Below, piece after piece: positions 56,892 to 64,000 of a stretch of 64,000 bases of DNA. The notes beneath the pieces are model-generated. The model worked only from the letters and a program-made list of their open reading frames with translations, made no database searches and was not told the origin of the DNA. Origin of the DNA: Actinomycetota bacterium (GTDB taxonomy: Bacteria; Actinomycetota; Actinomycetes; Streptosporangiales; Streptosporangiaceae); contig DAHVDE010000008.1 of assembly GCA_027313705.1 (NCBI GenBank), forward strand, positions 40,470-104,469. The letters run 5' to 3'. Numbering within the stretch: the first letter of the stretch is position 1; each line of letters begins with the position of its first letter. A program made the translations under genes and the position numbers.

Positions 56892-57810
56892 GCCGAGCGC
56901 GGCGGACACGGACCATCGGCCGCTGTTGTTCTCGATCGCCTACGGGATGACCGGATCGGTGGGCGATGCCGAGGACATCGTGCAGGACGCGTTCGTTGGC
57001 CTGACCCGCGCTCGCCATGCGGGGACGGCGATCGCCGATCCGAAGGCGTACCTGACGACCGCAGTGACCCGGCTGGGCATCAACTACCTGGGCTCGGCGC
57101 GGGTGCGGCGGGAGAGGTACGTCGGGGACTGGCTGCCCGAGCCGGTCGTTTTGCCCGCCGGCGAGCCGGGTCCTGCCGAGCACGCCGAACTGGCCGACTC
57201 GCTGTCGATGGCGTTCCTGGTGCTGCTTGAGGCGCTGTCGCCGACCGAGCGCGCCGTGTTCATGCTGCGCGAGGTGTTCGGGTACGGCTACCCCGACATC
57301 GCCGGGATCACCGGCAAGACGCAGGCGAACTGCCGGCAGATCTTCGCCCGCGCCAGGCAGCGCATCGCGGCCGGGGCGCAGGTACCAGGCTGTGAGCCGT
57401 CGGCGGCACGGCGGGCAGAAGGCGCGGAACTCGCCCGCAGGTTCTTCGAAGCGGCTGCGGGTGGCGACATGGAGGCGCTGCTAGGCATGCTCGCACCTGA
57501 CGTGACGGTTCGCGGGGACGGCGGCGGCAAGGCACTAGTGGCGAGGAGACCGCCGGCGGGCCGGGAGCAGGTGACCCGGCACCTGATCGGCCTGTTCCGC
57601 CGGGGCCGGATGCTCGGCGTCTCGGTGCGGCTGGCCTGGGTCAACGGCCAGCCAGGCGCCGTCGCGCACGACGCAGAAGGCCGTGTGGTCGCCGTATTCG
57701 CCCTCGACATCACTGCCGGCCTGGTCCAGGCAATTCGCGCAGTGGTCAATCCCGACAAGCTCGGTCACCTCGGACCGGTTTCTGACCTAGCCCGCCTGCC
57801 AGGTCACTGA
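56872..57810 (+). CDS. ECF41-family sigma factor with SnoaL-like C-terminal domain
   Basis: ECF41 motifs WLPEP ('GDWLPEPVVLP'), DGGGKA and NPDKL all present; overlaps epimerase. Confidence 0.9.
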   Translation: MPGSADEPSAADTDHRPLLFSIAYGMTGSVGDAEDIVQDAFVGLTRARHAGTAIADPKAYLTTAVTRLGINYLGSARVRRERYVGDWLPEPVVLPAGEPGPAEHAELADSLSMAFLVLLEALSPTERAVFMLREVFGYGYPDIAGITGKTQANCRQIFARARQRIAAGAQVPGCEPSAARRAEGAELARRFFEAAAGGDMEALLGMLAPDVTVRGDGGGKALVARRPPAGREQVTRHLIGLFRRGRMLGVSVRLAWVNGQPGAVAHDAEGRVVAVFALDITAGLVQAIRAVVNPDKLGHLGPVSDLARLPGH

Positions 57811-57879
57811 AACTAGCGCAGATGCTTGCCCGGCTCGGCACCGAGCGGATCAAGTGGCCGACTGCGGCGTTATGAGCGG

Positions 57880-58815
57880 TCACCCGGCCAGGTACTTGGC
57901 GGTCGCGGCACGGAGCGCTGTGGCGCAGGCGGCGACTGCCGGGTGGGCGCCTGCTCCGCTGCGATAGGCGATCAGCGTGCGCCGCCGGGCGGGCAGCGCC
58001 GTCAGCGTGACGCCTGCCGGCCTGTCGGCCAGCGCCAGTTCTGGTACCAGCGCGACCCCCTGACCTGCCGCCACGAGCGTCAGCACGGCCGCGAAATCAT
58101 CTGCATAGTGCCTGATCCGCGGTGTGAACCCGGCCGCCTGGCACAACCGCATGGCCATCAGGTGACACAGCGTGCCTGGACTGGCGACGATCCACGGCTG
58201 TTCGCGATGGGCGTGGACGGCGTCATGGCGGCCGGGCGGTCCGGCAGAGTCGGCAGCATCCGTTGCACGCACCGGCCGGGCGGTTTTCGCCACCGCAAGC
58301 CAGATGGCTTCCTCCAGCAGCGGCTCGGTCGCCAGCGCGGGGTCGGGTTCGGCCGGCACGTAGTCGTACTCGTGCACGAGAGCGATGTCCAGTGCCCCTG
58401 ACCGCAATGCTTCCGGCACATCAACCGGGTCAAGCTCGGTCACGCGCAGTTCCAGTCTCGGATGCTCAGCGCCAAGCTGCACCAAAGCGGCCGGAAGCAA
58501 CGTCCGGACCGCGGTCGGGAAGGCACCCACCCGCAAGTCGCCGGCCAGGTCACCGCGCAGCTGGGCCAGCGCGGCCTCGGCCTCCTCAAGCAGCGCGAGC
58601 ACCTGGCCGGCCCGCTGCGCCAACTCGACGCCCGCTGCGGTCAGTTCGACGCGGCGACCTGAACGCCGGACCAGCGGCAGGCCAGCCTCGCGCTCCAGCA
58701 CGCTCAGCTGCTGGGAGACGGCAGATGGCGTACAGAAGGCCGCTTGTGCTACGGCAGCGATCGTGCCGAGGCGGGCCAGTTCGCGAAGGAGTTTCATGCG
58801 ACGGACATCAAGCAT
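57880..58815 (-). CDS. LysR family transcriptional regulator
   Basis: 'MLDVRRMKLLRELARLGTIAAVAQAAFCTPSAVSQQLSVLEREAGLPLVRRSGRRVELTAAG'. Confidence 0.9.
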   Translation of the reverse strand: MLDVRRMKLLRELARLGTIAAVAQAAFCTPSAVSQQLSVLEREAGLPLVRRSGRRVELTAAGVELAQRAGQVLALLEEAEAALAQLRGDLAGDLRVGAFPTAVRTLLPAALVQLGAEHPRLELRVTELDPVDVPEALRSGALDIALVHEYDYVPAEPDPALATEPLLEEAIWLAVAKTARPVRATDAADSAGPPGRHDAVHAHREQPWIVASPGTLCHLMAMRLCQAAGFTPRIRHYADDFAAVLTLVAAGQGVALVPELALADRPAGVTLTALPARRRTLIAYRSGAGAHPAVAACATALRAATAKYLAG

Positions 58816-58886
58816 CAGTTCAGCTTACGTATCTATGCAGTAAGCAGAACTGGACCTGCACGATTGCGGGTAGGCAGGATCGGTCC

Positions 58887-59785
58887 ATGAACCCACTGAC
58901 TGGCCTGTTCGTCCCGCTGATCACTCCCTTCACCGCTGAGGGCGCGATCGCCTCCGACGCGCTCAGGCGCCTGGCACACCGGGTGCTTGACGACGGCGCG
59001 GCGGGCATCGTCGCCCTGGGCACGACGGCGGAGACGCCAACCCTGACCGACGCCGAGCAGTCGGAGGTGCTGCGGACCTGCAGCCGGGTCTGCCAAGAAC
59101 GCGGGGCCACGCTGATCGCCGGTGCCGGATCGAACAACACGGCGAGGTCCGCGGTCACCCTGGCCGCTCTCGGCAGGTACCCCGAGGTCGGCGCGGCGCT
59201 GACAGTCGTCCCTTACTACAGCAGGCCAGGCGCGGCCGGGGTGATCGAGCATTTCAGGACACTGGCCGCGAGCAGCCCCGTGCCAATCGTCGTCTACAAC
59301 ATCCCATACCGCACCGGCCAGGCGGTCGACTGCCGGTGATGCGCCAGGTCGCGGCCATGCCGGGCATAGCCGGAGTCAAGCACTCAGCCGGATCGGTAGA
59401 CGCGGACACGATCGCGATGATGGCGCAACGACCGCATGGGTTCAGCGTTCTCGGCGGAGACTGCCTCTACCTCTCGCCGCTGCTCGCGCTTGGCGCGGAC
59501 GGCGCCATCTCAGCCTCCGCGCACATCTGCACGCGACAGTACGCCAGGCTGATCGATCTATGGCGGGATGACCGGGCGACCGAGGCCAGGCAACTAGGGC
59601 ACCAGCTTGCGCCGCTGTCGCGCGCGCTGTTCGCCGAGCCTAACCCGGCCGTGATCAAGTCGGTGCTGTACCGGCTCGGCGAGATCCCGAGCCCCGCAGT
59701 GCGCCTTCCGCTGCTGCCCGCCGGCCTGGAATCGACAGAGGCGGCGCTGCGAGCCCGCGAACCCGTAGCTGCCTCGACCGGCTGA
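58887..59785 (+). pseudogene. Dihydrodipicolinate synthase family (DapA-like) gene with a frameshift near 59330
   Basis: 'LFVPLITPFTAEGAI...PIVVYNIPYRTGQAVD' then, in another frame, 'MRQVAAMPGIAGVKHSAGSVDADTIAMM...'. Confidence 0.8.
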
Positions 59786-59900
59786 ACGCGCCATACATCC
59801 GCGCCGGTCCTCCGGGAGGCGACTCTGGGATGCTAGCGCGGTGCCGACCTGGGCGAAGTGGGCCGGACCGACGGCACCTCCAGCGCGCGCATCCTCCGCC

Positions 59901-59997
59901 ATGGTGTCCACGCCCCGACATCGAGAAGCACGATCCGCAGGCAGTCATCGCGGGTGGACTCGTAGAACTCCGCGAAGTCCTTCGGCACTCGCTCCAT
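59901..59997 (-). pseudogene. SigE-family sigma factor N-terminal remnant
   Basis: 'MERVPKDFAEFYESTRDDCLRIVLLDVGAW' matches the N-terminus of SigE-type ECF factors; no helicase-like continuation. Confidence 0.45.
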
Positions 59998-60355
59998 GCC
60001 CTTAACACCCATGACAGACCGGATCCCTTTACCGACCCGGCTTGGCCCGCGCGGGCGACCCGCAAGCCTCCGCCGTCTCCGAACAACGGAAATTTCCGTA
60101 TCTTTGGCCGGCCGTTGATTGCGGACGGGGCACCTGATAGAGATCGTGGCATCCGGCACTTTTCCTGTACAGGAACGACGAACCCGAAAGGCAGCCGACC
60201 ATGGGCTTGTCCTCCAAACGCAATTCCGGCGGGCAAGTGCCGAGAGTGCTCCTCGGTCAGCTCAGCGCTTTCGGCCGGGCCGCATTCGATGCCAAGGTAC
60301 AGGGCAGCCTCTCATCGACCCCCGCTACGACTGGCAGAATTTCTTCGCCCTTATG

Positions 60356-60769
60356 CTTCCCGCTTTCACCGGCAACCCGACGCAGGCGATCGCGGAGGTC
60401 CACGCCGCTGCGGGAAGCGATGTGTACGCCAGGTACGGCGGCTACCGCATTATCGCTGAGTTCGATGCCGGGCTCAAGGACCCGCTGTACCTGGACATGA
60501 TGGACGCCGGCCTCTGGTTCATGTACGACAGGAAGCTTTCCAGCGGCCACATGACGGGTTATGAACGAGACCGCTGGGTTCAGGCTCATGGCGATGTGCG
60601 CACATCGTTCGACCGCATCGTCGAAGTCGCGCCGCCCGAGCACCACGTCGTCGCCATCGACCTTCGCCCCGGCGGGTCATTGATCGTCGCGAAGCTAGGA
60701 CCTGGCCCGCTAGACAACCAGTTCCATATCGAGCGCACTGCCGAGCGCACCTACGGCGCCTTTCCATGA
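60356..60769 (+). CDS. Hypothetical protein
   Basis: ORF 60119-60769; C-terminal ~137 aa has folded-protein composition, start uncertain. Confidence 0.4.
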   Translation, partial: LPAFTGNPTQAIAEVHAAAGSDVYARYGGYRIIAEFDAGLKDPLYLDMMDAGLWFMYDRKLSSGHMTGYERDRWVQAHGDVRTSFDRIVEVAPPEHHVVAIDLRPGGSLIVAKLGPGPLDNQFHIERTAERTYGAFP

Positions 60770-60961
60770 GGAAGCAGAATTCAGAAGCCGTGACCCTCAC
60801 GCGCTGCGAAGAGCCAGAGATTCCTCAGTCGGACACGGCTGACGAAGTCCTCCGCAGACCTCGCGCCGGTCACGACCATCAGCGCGCACCAGGGCTTGTG
60901 CCGGTCCGCTGCCTGGTAGTGCGCAGGCAGCCTGGCTGATCACACCGGCTGGATCGCCAAG

Positions 60962-61288
60962 GTGGCGTTTTCACCTGATGGCCGCTACCTGACAACAGGG
61001 AGCGCTGATCCAACCGTCAGGATCTGGGATCTCGCGAGGCAGAAATATTATCGAGTGCTCGACCAGTTCGACAACTGGGAAGTGACCGACTTCAGTTTCT
61101 CACCCGGCTCGCGATTCATAGCCGCGTTCAACAGTGATCCCGCGATATACGTCTATGACATCGATAGCGGCGCTCTCGTCGCCCAACAGAGACCGTCATA
61201 TTGTTCCTGGAGCCCTGACGGGCGGTACCTGGCCACCTCCGGCTTTGAGACAACCCTCTGGGCTGCGCCTGTCACACCCGGCCAGTAA
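60962..61288 (+). pseudogene. WD40 repeat protein fragment
   Basis: 'HTGWIAKVAFSPDGRYLTTGSADPTVRIWDL' and 'YCSWSPDGRYLATSG'; in-frame stop shortly upstream. Confidence 0.6.
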
Positions 61289-61304
61289 ACGCATCAACCC
61301 GTGA

Positions 61305-61332
61305 GCCCCGGTCGCGACAACCCGACCGGGGC
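61305..61332. terminator. Bidirectional terminator-like hairpin GCCCCGGTCG-N8-CGACCGGGGC
   Basis: 10-bp perfect arms between convergent ORFs. Confidence 0.6.
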
Positions 61333-61347
61333 CGCAGACCAACCCGC

Positions 61348-61950
61348 CTAAACCTGATCGTCGCGCGGCAGACCCGGCACCGCCCCGGACAGCGAGCGCG
61401 AATCTGCCTGGGCCAGCGCTCTGGCAACCGAGCGCTTCTTGCGCCACATGAGCTGCGCGTGGGCCATGACGAGCATTTTCGTTGAGTAGGCGGAGCACCA
61501 CAGCGAAACGTTGGTGCCACCAGATGCCGGTTTATAGCTCACCGACAGGGTCGGCGTGTATGCCCGCAACCGCGGGCTGAAGTTGTCGTCGCCCCGGCCA
61601 GGTACGCGGCTCCACGCGACTCCGAAGCGCGAGTTGACCAGTTCCCTGGTCCTGGCCACGTCATACGGCGACAGAACGTCGAGTTGCTGCCGTCCGCCGA
61701 CTTGCGTGAAGATAATCCAGGCGCAGATCACCAAGACGCCCAGGACCCAAAGCACGCTCATAGCAAGGAGCTCCCTCCAGCTCGCGGCCAATGTCAGGTA
61801 CCTACGCTCGCTGCCTGGTGTCACGCAAATCAAGCCGTCACCGCTGTTTCCGGAGAAAGCCGAAGAACTAGAATCTAGCGGAAAGCTGTTTCCTAGGCCC
61901 CGCGCAGGCTGGCCCGGCCTAGCTCCAATATGAGGATCGGACGGGGGCAT
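61348..61950 (-). CDS. Hypothetical single-TM protein
   Basis: TM segment 'LLAMSVLWVLGVLVICAWIIF'. Confidence 0.5.
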   Translation of the reverse strand: MPPSDPHIGARPGQPARGLGNSFPLDSSSSAFSGNSGDGLICVTPGSERRYLTLAASWRELLAMSVLWVLGVLVICAWIIFTQVGGRQQLDVLSPYDVARTRELVNSRFGVAWSRVPGRGDDNFSPRLRAYTPTLSVSYKPASGGTNVSLWCSAYSTKMLVMAHAQLMWRKKRSVARALAQADSRSLSGAVPGLPRDDQV

Positions 61951-62863
61951 GGGACGACCGCAATCACCGCTGGAGCGGGACGGCTCGCCTCGCCGCGAGT
62001 TCGCATTCTGGCTCCGCGATCTCCGAGCCCGCTCGGCCCTTACTTACGAGCAGATCGCCAGGGCCTCGAATTATGCGATAAGCACGATGCAGGAAGCTGC
62101 CGCCGGCCACCATTTGCCAACCCTGTCAGTAACCAGGGCGTTCGTGCGGGCTTGCGGCGGCGACGAGGCGATGTGGGAGGACTACTGGCACCAGATCAGG
62201 CGGATCATCGACCCGGACACCCCGCCCAGGCTGTCATGCTCCGCCGAGCCGCCCTGGGCGCGGAGCGCGCGCCGAAGCGGCGGGCAAGCCGAGGGAGACA
62301 TCGGCGAAGGGTGGTACCTGGAGTCGCTCATCGCATCGCTCAGGCTTGACCGCGAGCCAATCGAGACGACCGAGGTGCGGGCGATCGCGGTCACGGCCGA
62401 CGAAATAACCGAGATCGCCACCTCGATGAGCCTTCCCCGGCATCCCGAGGACACCAGCGATGGCCACGGGCTCGAAGCTGAGCTGCTGTACGGCGGCACG
62501 CTCGAACAGCGAGAGCAGCCATTCCAGAGCTATTTCAGGAACATCATCACTCTCCCCCGCCCGCTGCATGCCGGCGATCGCCATGAGTACGCGCTTCGCC
62601 TGAGCATCCCTCCCGGCCAGCCGATGGCACCTCATTACGTCCACGTGCCCTTGCAGCGCAGCGAGTACTTCGACCTGCGGGTCCAGTTCGATCCTCAGCA
62701 CCTGCCTCATCTGGTATGGAAGCTCGACGGTGTCTCGACAACCGTCTTGTACGAGCGCAGTCCTGCCAGCGAGATCATCAATCTTGATCCGTCTGGCGAG
62801 GTTCACCTCACGTTCAAGGGCTTGCGGCAGGGCCTGAGCTACGGCGTGAGCTGGATGCCTTAG
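61949..62863 (+). CDS. Helix-turn-helix (XRE-like) DNA-binding protein
   Basis: 'FAFWLRDLRARSALTYEQIARASNYAISTMQEAAAGHHLPTLSVTRAFVRACGGD'. Confidence 0.75.
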   Translation: MGRPQSPLERDGSPRREFAFWLRDLRARSALTYEQIARASNYAISTMQEAAAGHHLPTLSVTRAFVRACGGDEAMWEDYWHQIRRIIDPDTPPRLSCSAEPPWARSARRSGGQAEGDIGEGWYLESLIASLRLDREPIETTEVRAIAVTADEITEIATSMSLPRHPEDTSDGHGLEAELLYGGTLEQREQPFQSYFRNIITLPRPLHAGDRHEYALRLSIPPGQPMAPHYVHVPLQRSEYFDLRVQFDPQHLPHLVWKLDGVSTTVLYERSPASEIINLDPSGEVHLTFKGLRQGLSYGVSWMP

Positions 62864-63162
62864 CCGCCTCGACATGCGCAGGCAGCCGCGACCGGAAGTC
62901 AGCCTGTTTACGACCTTTTCGCGACCTGCCAGCCGGACGTCACCGGACCTTCACTGAGAGTGCCCGGTCAGGGACGACCTGGCGGACTCGATGAGGGGAG
63001 GCCGGAAGATGCAGACGCACATCGTCCACCTGCTGCTGTCTTTGCTGCACGTGGTCTTCTAAGCGAACAGGAATTCCCGGCGGCTCGCAGGCACTCAGTC
63101 CGCGGGCCGCCGGTTTAGCCGCCTTCTTGCTATCAGCAAACTGCCGCCGTCATGCTCTACCT

Positions 63163-64000
63163 ATGCCGCCGCAATCCCCAGAGCTGAAGGAGCCGACGGT
63201 GGATGACCTGGTCGGCGAGTTGCGCGTGCTCAGGGAACGCGGGCTGGTGCGGCTGCGGCACTCGGATCTGCCTCACCTGCGTGCCTGCGCGGCGCTGAGC
63301 TCGGTCCTGGCCGCCGCGCTCGGCGGGCCAGGGGCGGTCGAGGCGCTGCTGCGGGCGGCAGTGGACAACATCGGCGGCGGCTCGCTGGCTGCGGCCGCCG
63401 TGGCGACCTTCGGCCTCGGCAGGGGCGCCAGGGACCGGCCCGCCCAGGACCGCCGGCGTCAGGCCGCACTGGCGTACGGAGTCAGCGTCGAGCGCTTCCG
63501 CAAGCATCATGAGCGGATCGTGCTTGAGCAGGTCGCCGAGGAGATCGTCAAACTCTGCATGCTTACGACCGACGCGCGGCGGCCCGGCATGGCCATGCCT
63601 GAGATCGGCCAGCACATCAGCATGAAGGTCCGGCTCGGCGCGGTTGACGTGCCGATCATTGTGCATGTCAAGCCGGTCGAGCTCATGGCGGACATGGACA
63701 TTATCGTGGCGCCGATCAACTTGCACTTCGAGCCCGCGCAGCTCTTCAAGTCGTCGATTTCTGCCGCGCTGCGCCGGGGCGCCGCCTTCAGGGGCGCGGA
63801 TGGGCAGATAACCGCGGACGTGCTGGCCGATGAACTGCGGGCGTGGTCGGCCAGCCACGGAAGGACCGGCCTGCCGAGCGCACCGGGAACGGTGGTGGCT
63901 ACCTCTTCGGGAGCGCTGGCCGGCCAAGGGGTGCGCCGCATCTATCACCTGGCCGTGGCCAGCCCGCGTACGGGCAGCAACGACTACGACATCGACCCCA
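63163..64000 (+). CDS. Actinobacterial multidomain protein with possible macro-like domain, truncated at 3' window edge
   Basis: Open + frame MPPQSPELKEPTVDDLVGELRVLRERGLVRLRHSDL...FRKHHERIVLEQVAEEIVKL...GTVVATSSGALAGQGVRRIYHLAVASPRTGSNDYDIDP with no stop before the edge. Confidence 0.55.
   Translation, partial: MPPQSPELKEPTVDDLVGELRVLRERGLVRLRHSDLPHLRACAALSSVLAAALGGPGAVEALLRAAVDNIGGGSLAAAAVATFGLGRGARDRPAQDRRRQAALAYGVSVERFRKHHERIVLEQVAEEIVKLCMLTTDARRPGMAMPEIGQHISMKVRLGAVDVPIIVHVKPVELMADMDIIVAPINLHFEPAQLFKSSISAALRRGAAFRGADGQITADVLADELRAWSASHGRTGLPSAPGTVVATSSGALAGQGVRRIYHLAVASPRTGSNDYDIDP

Noticed and set aside
63157-63948. 263-aa minus ORF near the right edge
   Set aside because: The + strand open frame from 63163 has natural protein composition and runs off the window, so it was missed by the ORF track; minus ORF is a shadow.
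1-64000. CRISPR arrays, tRNA/rRNA genes, intact insertion sequences
   Set aside because: No regularly spaced repeats, tRNA-like cloverleaf sequences, rRNA motifs or transposase ORFs were seen on reading.

Overview
This is a high-GC actinomycete-type window, read by eye with no homology searches. About 10.2-43.8 kb looks like a secondary-metabolite gene cluster with no PKS or NRPS core. Its right-pointing operon (10.28-19.69 kb) encodes a short class II DAHP synthase, an aspartate kinase, GriI-like and GriH-like enzymes (3-amino-4-hydroxybenzoate pathway), a NatAM/BomN-like amidohydrolase, an F390-synthetase/PaaK-like adenylating ligase (NatL2/BomJ-like), a flavin hydroxylase, an EntA/DHHA-dehydrogenase-like SDR and a PhzD-like isochorismatase. 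A convergent operon encodes a PhzE-like synthase and another flavin hydroxylase. Two independent o-aminophenol-carboxylate routes (3-hydroxyanthranilate and 3,4-AHBA) therefore sit with a benzoxazole-forming pair. Around them are a LAL regulator, MFS exporters, a flavin-dependent halogenase with WIWAIP and FIDPIFSGG motifs, a BBE-type oxidase, an AOC/dirigent-like protein, an ATP-grasp-like ligase, and a tightly overlapping operon (cupin/JmjC, AONS-type synthase, CitE, NikA/DmpF-like acylating dehydrogenase, NikB/DmpG-like aldolase, OCD). The right third holds an S53 peptidase, a P450, two epimerase plus ECF sigma modules (one canonical ECF41 with a recognisable promoter), a third ECF sigma, a DNA methyltransferase next to a PD-(D/E)XK endonuclease split by an in-frame amber codon, a frameshifted dapA-like gene, several gene remnants and regulators. 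No tRNA, rRNA, CRISPR array or intact transposase was recognised.
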